A stretch of 64,000 nucleotides of DNA from Lamellibrachia columna (lineage: Eukaryota > Annelida > Polychaeta > Sabellida > Siboglinidae): contig OY759267.1 of assembly GCA_963662155.1 (NCBI GenBank), positions 31,414,976-31,478,975 of the forward strand. Direction: 5' to 3'. Within the stretch, counting starts at the first letter, position 1. Every line of letters begins with the position of its first letter. Positions 1 through 10,429 of the stretch are shown piece after piece. The position numbers were made by a program, and so were the translations under genes. The notes beneath the pieces are model-generated. The model saw only the letters and a program-made list of their open reading frames with translations. It ran no database searches and was not told where the DNA came from.

Positions 1-240
1 TACTCCTCGTCCCCCATCCTCTCGCTCCCTCTCTGCCTCCATCTTTCTATCTCACTCTCCCTCTCATATGTCTCTATCTCTCCTTCTCTTTCTCTTTCCC
101 CCATCGCTCTGTCTCTCCACACTCTCCCATCCCTCTCACTTTCTCTCGCTCTATCCCTCCCTCCCTCTCTCCTCTTCCTCACCCCTCTCTCTCTCCTTCT
201 CTTTTTCCCCTCTCTCTCCCTGTCTCTCATCTTCTCTTAA
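1..240. repeat. pyrimidine-rich (CTCTCC)n low-complexity tract
   Basis: Almost pure C/T on the plus strand, with irregular TCTC and CCCTC runs. The open frame across it (Ser/Leu/Pro only) is a product of composition and not a gene. Confidence 0.9.
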
Positions 241-310
241 TATCTTTCTCCATGCTCTTCTATCTCCTATAATACTATGTCACAGAAATTTGTTTAAGGA
301 ATTTACCTGA

Positions 311-969
311 AATATACAACTTTCTAAATAGATTCCCACTGTAGTGCCCCACTGGGAGAAACCCTGGGCTGGTTTCTGACAAAGAAAATACACTTCTTGT
401 TTCTTCTTCAATATCATAAGCCTTTAAAAGAATCTTACTGTACCCTTTTGATCAACGAGAAGACGAGTGATTCACTGGGTGTAAAATTGGCAATGTAGGT
501 TATGTCAATTATTCTTTTAACTCTGTAATCTCATTTATAAATGTTGCGTGGTGAACAAAGAAAACACATCACGTTGCAAGCTTTCTGCACAGCCCATAAT
601 TTTAATATGTATGTTTGTGGGTATGCATGTATAGCTTCATACAATATAATGTACGTGCATGCGAGCACGCTCATATCCTGTATCACTGTAAGATGGATAA
701 CATAGTTAATCATTGAATGGATAATAAAGTGTATGATCAATTTGATAATAAAATTGATGATGAAATTGATTATCAAAATGATGAACATTGGAAGAATGAT
801 GACCTGGCTGACCAAATGATCTACCAATTCCCAAACATCATTCGTTACAATTGTAATTGTCATGTTGATTAACGCGATGGATTAACGTGTGGACAGTGCT
901 GGGCGGTTCAATATATCGCTCAATTGGCAACGTGTAAAGTGAACCAGGTACACGCAATTTGTACAATCG
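311..969. other. intergenic, no gene seen
   Basis: AT-rich sequence. Around 690-800 it turns into irregular ATTGATGATAAAATTG-type repeats, which create a false Ile/Asn/Phe minus-strand ORF. No splice-bounded exon or recognisable element was found. Confidence 0.6.
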
Positions 970-1325
970 CCAAATTCAGGCTTTAGACGGACTAATAGGC
1001 CAACGGCGGCTGCAGTTGATTTCAGACTGAAGCGAGACTATTTGTCCCACATGACCTGTGCACAGTCCGCTCAACTACGGACCAAAGACGGACTGATTAG
1101 CCAACTTTGGATAAGCAGTGAATTAGGACCAAAGACGGACTAATAGAGCAGTGTTGGTTGCAGTTACTATGGACACAAGATGGACTAGTAGATCACCATT
1201 GACCGCAGTGAATGCGGACCAAAGACAGACTAATAGACCGCAGTGAATGAGGACCAAAGACAGACTAGTAGATCACCGATGACCACAGTGAATGCGGACC
1301 AAAGATGGACTAGTAGATGAGTGTT
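970..1325. repeat. degenerate minisatellite, ~45-60 bp period
   Basis: The phrase GACCAAAGACGGACTAATAG, and variants with AGACAGACTAGTAG, recurs about seven times, each followed by a variable CACCGATGACCGCAGTGAA-like spacer. Unit lengths are irregular, so this is an old, diverged tandem repeat. Confidence 0.75.
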
Positions 1326-1589
1326 GGCCTTAGTATTCTGCCGATCTGCAAGATGGCGCCCGTCTGTTCGCTGATGATGAAAAACATAAATGGGTAGTCG
1401 ATGCAGAACATCTCATGCGCTCCTTCTGTCGTCTGGCAAGCCGATGACTTCAGTCCCTCGTCAAACTCAAGAGACACGTGAAGACATGTCACCCGAACAG
1501 GTTGTACGTGCCGTCTGCAAAATCACAAAATACAGGTTACTGGATACCGCGTTATATAAGTACTGGATACCACGCTATATATATATACT

Positions 1590-1591
<2 letters not shown>

Positions 1592-1675
<84 letters not shown>
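1592..1675. repeat. (TA)n microsatellite
   Basis: About 40 uninterrupted TA dinucleotides. Unlike the TA tracts near 3.7 and 5.1 kb, it is not obviously flanked by inverted arms. All Tyr-Ile ORFs here are artefacts. Confidence 0.95.
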
Positions 1676-1678
<3 letters not shown>

Positions 1679-1689
1679 TACTCCTATTG

Positions 1690-2405
1690 TTAATGTTGAG
1701 TTCTTGGTAACTATGTTACACCAAATTGCTTCCTCATAATCTGTTTCACTTTTCAGTGTTAGATTCTTTAATATATACAATTACTCCACCTCCCCTTCTC
1801 TCGTGCCTGTCCTTCCTAAACATTACATAACCTGTCAGTGCTAACTAAGCACCTACTATATTTTTATTTGCCCATAATTCTGTGGTACCTATTACATGAA
1901 GGTCAATATCTGCTACCATTATGTCTAACTCACTTTTTTATTTACTATGTTCCTGACATTTAAACACACACATTTAAGTTAATTTTCCGAAATTATTGGT
2001 GAACATTTCTTTAGATGTGTATTTGTGCTCCTTTGTACAGTAGAGGAACTTTAAGCAGCAAAGAAATGTTACATTAACAAAAGGTATGCAATGTATACAT
2101 GTCATGATACGCATGGAAAATAAAACTGCATTTACAGGTTTATATCAGCCATATTACGTGCTACAATAGATTGTAAACGACATGTTTCTAGCAGCCATAA
2201 TAAATGCCAAAAGAAAACAAATGTACATAATTTATTATCCCTTTACATATTTACATCAACGTAAAACATTACCAGTACACCTGCCCTGCAGTATGGAGTG
2301 CTCTGCCAACAAACATCTCATCAGAAGTGTCTCTTGAATGGATCAAGGCAGTTTTAAAGACTCAACTTTGTATTATGGCGTATACTGAAAGTACTGCAGC
2401 GAAAT
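1690..2405. other. intergenic, no gene seen
   Basis: AT-rich unique sequence between the TA microsatellite and the LINE 3' end. No coding exon, RNA gene or repeat could be supported. Confidence 0.55.
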
Positions 2406-2406
2406 T

Positions 2407-3600
2407 TTAGCCTTATTCAACAAGATTGCCATCCCAAACAGCAAGTTCCAGATGGCAAATGAATAAGGAAGCCATTGGCTTATCGAGAGTCCAACAATTT
2501 TATCATCTATGTGTAGCCCGCCCTTATCAGATATCTGTCAATTTTATTTTTAAACATATATTCACACTACTAGTATTAACACAATCATTTGGCATTTTGT
2601 TCCATTCATTTATCACCTCTGTGAGAAAGAGTACTTTCTCATGTCCAATCTACACTGTTCCTTAACTAATGCTGCTTTGTGTCCTCTGGTTCTACTGCCT
2701 TCTTTAAGTTCGAAGAACATATTTTTTTTATCAACATCCTCATAACCATTCACTATTTTAAACACTTCTATTTGGTCTCCTCTTAGTCGCCTGGTCTCTA
2801 GTGCTGTCAAACCACATTGTAATAAGTGGCTTTCGTAACTAAGGTCTCTCAATTCTGGAATAATTTTAGTTGCTCTCCGTTGTATTCTTTCTAGCTTGTC
2901 TATGTCCTTTTTACGATATGGCTTCCATGCTTGAATACAATATTCCAAATGTGGTCTAACTATTGCTTTGAACAGGAATAAAATTAGCTGTTTCTCCTTA
3001 TACATGATAGTTCTCCTAATTAGCCCTAGAACTTGATTTCCTTTCAAAGCAGCAATCCGACATTGCTCTGAAACTTTCATGTCAGCACTAAATGTTACTC
3101 CTAAGGCCTTTTCTTGTGTGGTTCCATGTGTATGCATTTACACTTCCCAAAATTTAATAACATTAGCCATTTTTCTGACCATTTAACTAATTTATCTAGA
3201 TCATTCTGTAAACTTTGTTTATCTGTAACATTAGTAACCTTTCTGAATACTTTTGTGTCATCTGCAGATTTAAGTATTTTGCTAGATATGTCATCTTCCA
3301 AATCATTTATATATATTAAAAACAATATAGGTCCTAATACTGATCCCTGTGGTACCCCTCTCAGAACAGAATCCCAGTTTGAAATCTCACCACCTACTAT
3401 TACTCTGTCTTTTGTGTGTAAGCCACTCTACTATCCAGTTGATTATATCATTGCCTATACCATGGGCTTTTAGTTTAAGTAACAGTCGTTGATGTGGCAC
3501 TTTATTGAAAGCTTTCTGAAAATCTAAGTAGATAACATCCACTGGTAACCCGTCATCTACCCACTTTGTAATTTCTTCAAAAAAACATCAGAAATTGGTT
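2407..3600 (-). mobile_element. decayed CR1/jockey-type LINE, RT 3' half (copy A)
   Basis: On the minus strand two overlapping frames (3101-3325 and 2613-3137) give the C-terminal half of a non-LTR reverse transcriptase. They contain an FLIYINDL block, a YxDD-region motif degraded to SADDTK, then LGVTFSADMK, RPHLEYCIQAW and the LETRRLRGDQIEVFKIVNGYED tail typical of CR1/jockey-like elements. The frame is split and shifted and the 5' half is missing, with fragments detectable to about 3600. The 3' end near 2407-2530 (AACAAGATTGCCATCCCAAA, then AAGTTCCAGATGGCAA) is shared with the copies at 14.64 and 16.79 kb, which marks a common 3' UTR. Dead element. Confidence 0.85.
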
Positions 3601-3675
3601 AGACATAACTTTGCTTTCAGGAACCTGTGTTGAGATGTATTTATTAATTTATGGTGTCTAATTAATGTTTCGAGT

Positions 3676-3704
3676 CTTAATTTATGTTTAAATTGTTTTA
3701 ACAA

Positions 3705-3775
<71 letters not shown>

Positions 3776-3814
3776 TGTTAAAACAATTTAGTTTGGCCTT
3801 AAACATAAATTAAG
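3676..3814. repeat. inverted repeat centred on (TA)n
   Basis: A pure TA tract (about 3708-3772) is flanked by arms that pair with each other: AATTGTTTTAACAAACTA on the left and TAGTTTGTTAAAACAATT on the right, with a second pairing block CTTAATTTATGTTTA / TAAACATAAATTAAG farther out. The right arm carries a ~10-bp insertion between blocks. It should fold into a long hairpin or cruciform. Confidence 0.8.
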
Positions 3815-4330
3815 ATAGAAAAAGATATCAATAAATTAGGCTAAAATGTTGCTGCAGTAATTTCAGTATACGCCATAATATATACACACATAATACTTAT
3901 ATATACATACATATAATATATACACATACATATATTAACTTTTTTATACTTATTCCAATTTATTTGATAGATTAATTAACTTGTCTTAGCTGATGGATAG
4001 CGATTTATCTGAATTAACATTTATCTTAACATTTAAACTAACTATCTTTAATCTACTGATGTTTATACAGTCGTACTATCTTAATTTATTTATTCTTATT
4101 TAAAATTTATATATATTATATATATATATATATATTAACGTCTTTGTTTATACTTATTCTAATTTATTTTGTGGATAAATTAACTTGTTTTATACAGTTG
4201 TATTATCTTAATTAATTTATTCTTATTTAAAAATGGCTTATTTGGCACTATATATGCATTAGATTTATGTACAGAGCTGAGAAACTTTTTAGATATGGCG
4301 CTATATAAAATAAATATTACTTTTATTATT
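3815..4330. other. very AT-rich intergenic, no gene seen
   Basis: Contains a short TA run near 4110-4135 and a partly duplicated block (TTTATACTTATTCYAATTTATTT at about 3945 and 4147). No coding evidence. Confidence 0.5.
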
Positions 4331-4332
4331 AC

Positions 4333-4439
4333 CTTGATGTATGAGGAAGCCAGCAGTTGGAGCCACATGTCTCAATGATAGTTGTCGGTAGGACATCCAT
4401 GATTCGTCTGTGGGACTTCTTTGCCATCCAATGGTTAAT
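4333..4439 (-). CDS. serpin-like gene, candidate fourth exon
   Basis: Minus-strand segment bounded by a TATATTCTAGAG acceptor and a CATCAAG|GTAATA donor. Entered in phase 0 after the exon at 4844-4911, it reads INHWMAKKSHRRIMDVLP, which matches the serpin helix-F region pattern (I-N-x-W-x-x-x-x-T/S-x-x-x-I-x-D-V/L-P). Beyond that the reading ETCGSNCWLPHTS no longer looks like the serpin strand that should follow (hydrophobic L-V-L-x-N-x-x-Y-F). The exon may therefore be degenerate, use another 3' border, or encode a divergent protein. No reactive-centre loop or C-terminal serpin exons were found in 1-4330. Confidence 0.45.
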
Positions 4440-4501
4440 CTCTAGAATATAACAGAACATTGGAAATATTACCCCGAAAATGATCTGAATATCAATGGCC
4501 T

Positions 4502-4655
4502 AGTGTGCCTAGAGTGGCCTCACGTGCCTAGAGTGGCTTTGTGTGCCTAGGGTGGCCTTGTGTGCCTAGAGGGGGCTTGTGTGCCCTCATGCGCCTATAG
4601 TGGCCTTGTGTGCCTAGAGTGGCCTCGTGTGCCTAGAGTGGCTTTGTGTGCAACA
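4502..4655. repeat. short tandem repeat, ~16-18 bp unit (GTGTGCCTAGAGTGGCCT)
   Basis: The phrase GTGCCTAGAGTGGC recurs eight or nine times with small substitutions in the presumed intron of the serpin-like gene. Non-coding minisatellite. Confidence 0.8.
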
Positions 4656-4843
4656 AATAGAATGCATTTTGTTTGTTTTTCAAAATTAGAAAGGAAGAAG
4701 AGCATTTCCTCCAAAAAGCAAGACCAGGGGTAAAATGGTATTTCCTGCCTGAAAGCGATAATGTTGTAACCTATGAACGTGACATCAGAGCCCAAGCAGA
4801 CGATTACAGCCATTTTGAAATGCATAAGTCACTTTTGATTCAC

Positions 4844-4911
4844 CTGGAAGTCAACAGTGCCAAGGAGCTTTCTTTGCAGCGGTCCAGCGTGTTCCGGTAG
4901 TCTGAAGTCGC
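4844..4911 (-). CDS. serpin-like gene, candidate third exon
   Basis: A 68-nt minus-strand exon with a strong acceptor (CCTTTGTGCAG) and donor (TTCCAG|GTGAAT). The previous exon (6283-6430) ends with one extra base, and joining gives an open frame reading CDFRLPEHAGPLQRKLLGTVDF. In serpins this position is the segment before helix F, which ends in a hydrophobic V-D-F. The two other frames are closed or lack this pattern. It ends in phase 0, matching an ATT start for the next exon. The same exon start and acceptor occur again in inverted orientation at 6090-6140. Confidence 0.5.
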
Positions 4912-5023
4912 CTGCACAAAGGTAAAAGAGTAGTTATGTCTGGCAAAACAAAAGTAACGATAACAACAATAATGATGATGTCAACAAAAAACTATGACGC
5001 TAGCAACAATATATATAATATAT

Positions 5024-5087
5024 ATGTACACATGTTGGTTAAGAATGGAACCAGTGGAATTGTTAATGTGCATGGATTGTGAACATC

Positions 5088-5151
<64 letters not shown>

Positions 5152-5215
5152 GATGTTCACAATCCATGCACATTAACAATTCCACTGGTTCCATTCTTAA
5201 CCAACATGTGTACAT
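5024..5215. repeat. near-perfect inverted repeat with (TA)n centre
   Basis: Left arm 5024-5091 and right arm 5149-5215 are reverse complements over about 66 bp with no mismatch that I can see (left arm begins ATGTACACATGTTGG, right arm ends CCAACATGTGTACAT). They flank an uninterrupted TA tract of about 60 bp. Mirror-image ORFs on the two strands are a consequence. Confidence 0.95.
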
Positions 5216-5716
5216 GTCATAAACAATGTTTATTGTACGACAGCAAATAATAAACTGACTACATACGCATTTGCTTAAATAAGACAACCCCATTCAGAAA
5301 TTATAATTAAAAACAACAAAATATTTGAATGACCAACTTCGAATTCTACCAGTTTCAGATATTACCGCAATGACGTCATAAATATCGCAATGACATCACA
5401 CGCACGATCTGCAACCGTTCTTTTATTCTTAGCCGCTAGGTGGCGTATGTGTTGTGAATATTTTCTATAGGAACAGAGGGTAGGATCGCACTGTACAACT
5501 GATTTGCTGCAATGTGCTCTCAGAATGTAATCCATAATATTTTACACACACGCAGAATACCATATCAACAGCACAAATCAGAACGTTACTTAAACAGTGA
5601 GATCAGCATTCTCAGTGCAGGTAATACCATCAGTGTCGTCTGAGACAGAGAACCATGTAGACAGTACTGGTTTACCATCTTTCATGTTACATATGATTCA
5701 TGAACAATCAACAGAT
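5216..5716. other. intergenic or intronic, no feature seen
   Basis: Lies inside the large presumed intron of the minus-strand serpin-like gene. No exon with convincing splice borders or repeat structure was found. Confidence 0.5.
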
Positions 5717-5932
5717 GACTGAAAGATAAAGGCAGACAATGACTGATATACATCAACAGTTTAAACAAATGACTGAAATATAGAGGCAGGCAGTGACTGA
5801 TATACATCAACAGTTTAAACAAATGACTGAAATATAGAGTCAGACAATGACTGATATACATCAACAGTTAAAACAAATGACTGAAAGATAGAGGCAGACA
5901 ATGACTGATATACATCAATGGTTTAAACAAGT
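5717..5932. repeat. 54-bp tandem repeat, four units
   Basis: Units start at 5717, 5771, 5825 and 5879 with GACTGAAAKATARAGKCAG, followed by ACTGATATACATCAACAG. Divergence is only a few bases per unit. The minus-strand Leu/Tyr/Ile ORF is a shadow of the repeat. Confidence 0.92.
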
Positions 5933-6089
5933 GATTTGGATGACCAGCAAATAACTATTAAATAAGCAAGATGAATATTAATTATCGTAGCTGCTAAATA
6001 AAAAATGCTATTCATCGAGGAAGTTATCTGCACTAAAATGACTGTTGTTGCCATCGTCATAGTAACTATTGCGTGTAACATAACTAATG

Positions 6090-6140
6090 TTTTACCTGCA
6101 GGTGACACCAGACTACCGGAACATGCTGAACAGCTGCAAA
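6090..6140 (+). pseudogene. inverted partial copy of a serpin-like exon
   Basis: Plus-strand sequence with a TTTTACCTGCAG acceptor followed by about 39 nt reading DTRLPEHAEQLQS. It is the counterpart of minus-strand exon 4844-4911 (CDFRLPEHAGPLQRK). The similarity starts in the intron side of the acceptor, so it is a genomic, not retroposed, inverted duplication. It lacks the rest of the exon and probably has no function. Confidence 0.5.
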
Positions 6141-6286
6141 GTAATGCTCCTATATATACGGTATGATACTCCCCACCATTAAGTACTTCGCCACTGTCAC
6201 AACTTACATTACAAAGTAATGCTCCTATATATATGATATGATACTCCCCGCCACTAAGTACTTCGCCACTGCCACAACTTACATTT
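6137..6286. repeat. 75-bp tandem duplication, two units
   Basis: Units at 6137-6211 and 6212-6286 (CAAAGTAATGCTCCTATATA ... GCCACTGYCACAACTTACAT). The second unit includes the 5' splice site of the serpin-like exon at 6283. The first carries a second copy of the same donor motif (minus-strand GTAAGTTGTG), so the intron start is duplicated. Confidence 0.85.
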
Positions 6287-6430
6287 GATGTACAGATTCT
6301 GCATGTGTCGTCCACTGACCCGGCAGATATCATCCCACGTCACTCTCTGGCACAGCATTCTGAGCCCCACACTAAGGCTGACTGGAGCAAAGACTACGTT
6401 TCCTGACCTCTTCCCGTCCTTAATGAACTC
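6283..6430 (-). CDS. serpin-like gene, second exon
   Basis: A 148-nt minus-strand exon with a textbook acceptor (TTCTCTGTGTCTTTAG|GAG) and donor (AAAT|GTAAGTTG). The phase-0 reading begins EFIKDGKRSGNVVFAPVSLS and continues VGLRMLCQRVTWDDICR. The core G-N-V-V-F-A-P-V-S-L-S is the conserved serpin helix B/strand 6B motif (N-[IV]-[VF]-[FI]-S-P-[LVI]-S-[IL]-S). Serpins here normally continue with A-L-A-M-L-x-L-G-A-x-G-x-T; the G-A-x-G-x-T part is not conserved in this exon. It is flanked by exon candidates 7136-7379 and 4844-4911 in consistent order. The family call rests on motif recall, not a search. Confidence 0.6.
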
Positions 6431-7119
6431 CTAAAGACACAGAGAATGCAGACATGAAGGAACTGGACATCAGCTGATCACACAAACCTTTCTCTTAATG
6501 CAACCAAGAGATAAATGAGCTGATATGTTGTCTCCACTTGTAAAGGTTCAGACATCTCCTGAATACTCATGAAACTCCACGTCTTATTACTTGCCAAGTG
6601 TCGTATCAGTAAAACTCACGTAGCACTCACACTTAAATATAGTCAAGTCAATGTACATTATGTAGTTGAATAAGAAAACATTTTCGTACTGAATGATAAT
6701 TATAACAATTAACCACATAATTCATAGATTAAATAGAAATGACCATCGATAACAAGACTTTATATTATTTTGAATGATTATAACATAATTTATCTCAGTC
6801 CGTTTTTACCTAAATGTTGTTAGACACTGCTAGACATGACCCTTTGAACAATGTTATAAATAATCATGAGGGGAGGGGAGAGGTGGGGGAGGGGTTGGGG
6901 TGAGGAGGTGGAGAGGTAAGGGGAGGGGTGGGGGTGAGGAGGGGGAGAAGTGGAGTGTGGAGATAGACAGACAGGGAGGGGAGGGTAGGGGGTGAGGGAG
7001 ACACAGAGAAAGACAGAGAGAAAGACACAGGCAGGGAGGAGGAGGTTATATTCTGGTTCGTACATGCATACTCACACACATGTTCGCACGTACACAAACT
7101 AAGACTTAGAAGAGATCAA
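6431..7119. other. intron of the serpin-like gene, including a purine-rich tract
   Basis: About 6866-7050 is a GGGGAGGGGTGGGGGTGAGG-type purine tract on the plus strand (C/T-rich on the minus strand). The Pro/Ser/Leu ORFs there come from composition. The rest is AT-rich without visible signals. Confidence 0.6.
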
Positions 7120-7379
7120 TCATGTGGTGCCACCTGGTACTGAGACATAATGGTTGATAGCTCGCGACAGACGCAGGAGATGGGAGTGAGTCATGTATGG
7201 CGACCTGTCAGTTGACACCGTTCCATTGGTCGTTTCACCTGTCGCCTTGTCACCTGTTACTGCGGAGATGGTCACTTGGTCCTTTGACGATCCACCTCCC
7301 ATGGTGGCGACATCTGTCGGATGGGCATGCATCGTTCTGGCAATGATGAAATGTTTTTGTTGTAGGTAGTTCTTTGATC
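7120..7379 (-). CDS. serpin-like gene, candidate N-terminal exon
   Basis: A minus-strand open stretch preceded by a GTGGTTTCAG acceptor at 7380. It contains an ATG (MHAHPTDVATMGGGSSKDQV), a Thr/Ser-rich low-structure segment, and then SHLLRLSRAINHYVS, which resembles the helix A start of serpins (L-x-x-A-N-x-x-F-x-x-x-L). This leads naturally into EFIKDGK of the next exon. A donor may lie near 7136 (ACCAG|GTGGCA), but the phase to the next exon is not clean; read straight through, the frame ends at 7120. No clear signal peptide is visible. It could also be the last exon of an unrelated gene. Confidence 0.4.
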
Positions 7380-7718
7380 TGAAACCACAGCATATATATA
7401 TACACTGTTTATTACTATTTGACCAGATAACTATGACGATGAACACATAGACAACAACATTTGACATTCAGAAACATAGCCAAGATAATCCATCCTGGGG
7501 TCTGAAAGTGACATCTAACATCCAGCGTGCTGATGCAGCTATGGTCTAACACTGAACTGAAGTATCCATATAGGTCTCCACCATTAAAAAACCTTGTGCT
7601 ATCATATTTAAATGCTTTAAATTACATTACATGCCTCAGCATGTATACCTTACATTGCTACCCACCCCAGCTAGCTGCTCAACCCTGCCATTGTTTCAAT
7701 GTCTGTGTGAGCTGATAA

Positions 7719-7792
7719 GACACGTGGACTGAGGGGAAGGTGGGGGCTTCACAAGGCAAATATCATCATCAACTATACATAAAATGTCTTTG
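7719..7792 (-). repeat. single-copy relative of the 20-kb 45-bp minisatellite
   Basis: The reverse complement of this stretch (AACAAAGACATTTTATGTAT, AGTTGATGATGA, then TTGTGAAGCCCCCACCTTCC and CTCAGTCCACGTGTC) matches 20041-20125 including the flank. Here the 45-bp unit is present once; at 20.08-20.36 kb it is repeated six times. Confidence 0.8.
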
Positions 7793-7893
7793 TTACTTTT
7801 GTTACTTTTACTAGGGACAGTGCCAAGAACTGCTAGTCTGAGTCTTCACTCTTACCCAGACCAGTTTCCATAAAAGGCCACATTAAAAAAATA

Positions 7894-8700
7894 CAGTAGA
7901 ACCCTCGATGTGGCCACCCGTTGTCATATTTACACCTCTGTAATCTGACCACTTTTTTTGTCACATGGGTGGCCTATTTAGAAGGACCTTACTGTGAATG
8001 TATTGCAAAAATAACTTGAATAAGAAAAAGTAGTTTTTATTTTTATGTATTTGTCTGGTAGTCACTGTGCTGACCACAAAAGAACTGCCAAGTTTACTGG
8101 ACAACCTTGTCACTTTAACTGAGGTGACACTTGAAATAACATATTAGTGACTTGACAGTATTACAAAGTTGATGACATTACCAAGTCACACAGTCCTACC
8201 TGAAGAATTCCATTATCCTGTTCCTGACTGTGCAGTCGGAAGATACAAACACTCCTTGCCAGCACTCTGCTGCGACATGACCAGCCTGGTGGCGCACTCT
8301 ATGAACATGATCAGACATCATGTCACCTTGGGATCAAGCGTGACACTATGACCTGTCTTCTCAACATGAATGATTCTCATGTTCCAGGCGACTTCATCCT
8401 GTGGCGATGGATTGACAGGTTTATCTAGGTAAATGCAGCCACTCCTATGAATTACAATGAACAGAGCTGAGAGATTGTTACAGAGGAACACTGCAGTTAT
8501 ATGATATTGTTACTGCCCTCATTAGTCATTACACACAAGTTTGATGCGCACTGGTGCACACAAACATTTCTAACTGAAACCAATAAACACTTTGCAATTT
8601 TATGGTCCACAATGACAAGACATTTTGTTAGGACACACAACTATAATTTCACCATGTACAGTGCTGCCTCAGAGTGAATATCGTACAAATTATGTTGAAA
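7894..8700 (+). mobile_element. pogo-like non-autonomous DNA transposon, copy 1
   Basis: Begins with TA then CAGTAGAACCCTCGATG, the style of pogo/Tigger inverted termini. It is colinear over about 800 bp with the minus-strand copy at 16262-17702 and partly with 10430-10905. It includes GTAATCTGACCACTTT and GGTGGCCTATTTAGA near the start, and an ORF remnant (8169-8351, MMTLPSHTVLPEEF ... [10 protein letters not shown]) that also appears, degraded, in the other copies. The far terminus was not identified, so the class assignment is tentative; the repeat family itself is certain. Confidence 0.6.
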
Positions 8701-8940
8701 TCACAAAAAGCAGGTTCACCAACAGAAGTTGTTAAGAAACCACAGAAGTCTCCCAACAGGCCACAAAAGTGATGAGCTGTCAGCAGGTGTCACTGTATAT
8801 GAAGTTTTTCTCACATGTAAATTAGGTATGGGGTCTAAATGCACTTGGTCAAATACAAAGAGTTTGTGGAATGCACACAAATTATGTGCACAGCGGTATA
8901 CATTCCCAGTGCGTCACATATAAACAGATAGACTGGGCAG

Positions 8941-9927
8941 CAGGGCTGGGTCCAATTATGTAATTGTAATTGATTACAGCAAAATCGTGTAATTGTAATT
9001 GTAATTGATTATGGTTTCAAAATGGTGCTGTAATTGTTATATTTTGTATAATTGAAATTTTATTTCAATTACAATCAATTACAGTACGTTTCATATCACA
9101 AACTACCTGAACGAATTGTCAATAAAAATATAATTTAAGTCTCACACGAGTTGAAAATCAAGACTAATAATAACACCTGCTTATATATTTACATTTAAGT
9201 CTCAGTATTCACTGTCTGGTGGGTACTGGTCAGTGGTGCTAGTGGTGGGTAGCCTTAGCAATTAGCCTTTTCAGTAAGTTGGTAACAGCCAGGAAGCAAT
9301 AAACAATGCACAGACATTCAGTGAAACATTGCAGAGATAGCAAGCCAATTACACCCCTTGTGTTGTGGTGGGTTGGAGACAGGTCAGGTGGCAAGGACCA
9401 TTTATATGGCCTCTCTTCCCATTCCCAACTCATACAAAGCAAAGGGCAGACCATTTAAGAATGTCAGCTTAGTGCAGGAGCTACAACCTCAAATTAACAC
9501 ATCAAACCCTATTATTAGTATTTTCCAAAGAAAAATTTAAGAAATGCGCACGGATAAATGTCTGCATTGAAATATGTCCTGTAGGATTATGTCTGGATAT
9601 TGCATTGTATTTTTATATAATAAAAATATGTTTTAAACGGCTATCTTTTTATTTAATATAATTCAAAGTCACAATTCAACAAAAAGTACAAACATTACCG
9701 TTATATTTGTTTATCAATTGTGTACAAAATATTGAAATTCAGCAAAACGTGCAAAAATACATAATTAACAAATGCTGAATATATATATTTGGTTCCGCAT
9801 AATGTAATTGTAATTGAAACAGTGTAATTGTAATTGATTTGGAAAATTATGACTGTAATTGTAATTGAAATAAAAAATTTAATGTAATTGTAATTGATAT
9901 AATTTTGTGTAATTGGACCCAGCCCTG
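8941..9927. mobile_element. hAT-type MITE with 18-bp TIRs and 8-bp TSD
   Basis: Terminal inverted repeats CAGGGCTGGGTCCAATTA are perfect on both ends, and the element is bordered by the direct repeat CTGGGCAG at 8933-8940 and 9928-9935. An 8-bp target duplication with CAGGG-type termini is the hallmark of the hAT superfamily. The 987-bp interior has many TGTAATTGTAATTGA subterminal motifs near both ends (8960-9080 and 9800-9910), probable transposase-binding repeats, and no transposase gene. Both termini and the TSD are perfect, which suggests recent insertion. Confidence 0.92.
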
Positions 9928-9943
9928 CTGGGCAGCTACTTAC

Positions 9944-10004
9944 TACAACATCCAAACTTTTCCACTTCTCTTTATCTTCTCTTTCTTGTTCTTCTTTGCA
10001 CTTT
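9944..10004 (-). CDS. candidate orphan exon next to the MITE
   Basis: A minus-strand 61-nt stretch between TGTTTCTTCCAG (acceptor) and GTTGTA|GTAAGT (donor). In one frame it reads KCKEEQEREDKEKWKSLDVV, a highly charged helix. The hAT MITE lies immediately downstream in the presumed intron, about eight bases past the donor. No partner exon was recognised, so this could be a chance arrangement. Confidence 0.25.
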
Positions 10005-10429
10005 CTGGAAGAAACATCAAAGTTTGTTTTGAGCCTTGAAAGCATAAACTAACCCATTGTGATCATGTCATTGGAGGTCGATGCTGTTTTTTTTAAAGAA
10101 AACACATTGACACATCACGTGTCTGAGCTATGGCATTTCTTTCTACTACATAAATAGTTCAGATTGTGTTACTCCAGTGCTCTTGGCTTAAGCCTTTTCA
10201 CTCCCTGGTGGAGCATAAACCATTAACGACTCCTTTCTACCAGACATTGTTTTGGGCTTGCATTTTCCAGTTTTTTCCCTATTGCCCTGAGGGTTCCGTT
10301 ACTCAGCTATATTTAATTCATCAAATAAATAAAATTTGTGTTGTGCTTATGCAATGAGTGAAGTGTATGCAAAAAAACAAACACAAAATGTAGCAAATTA
10401 ATCTCTAGGTCTCAACAACTATTTACTGA

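Noticed and set aside
531..863. 110-codon minus-strand ORF with IINFIINFIIK runs
   Set aside because: Low-complexity AATTGATGATAAAATT repeat, not a membrane protein.
1390..1780. Tyr-Ile repeat ORFs over TA tracts (also near 3.7 and 5.1 kb)
   Set aside because: Pure (TA)n translates as alternating Tyr-Ile in open frames on both strands; no coding support.
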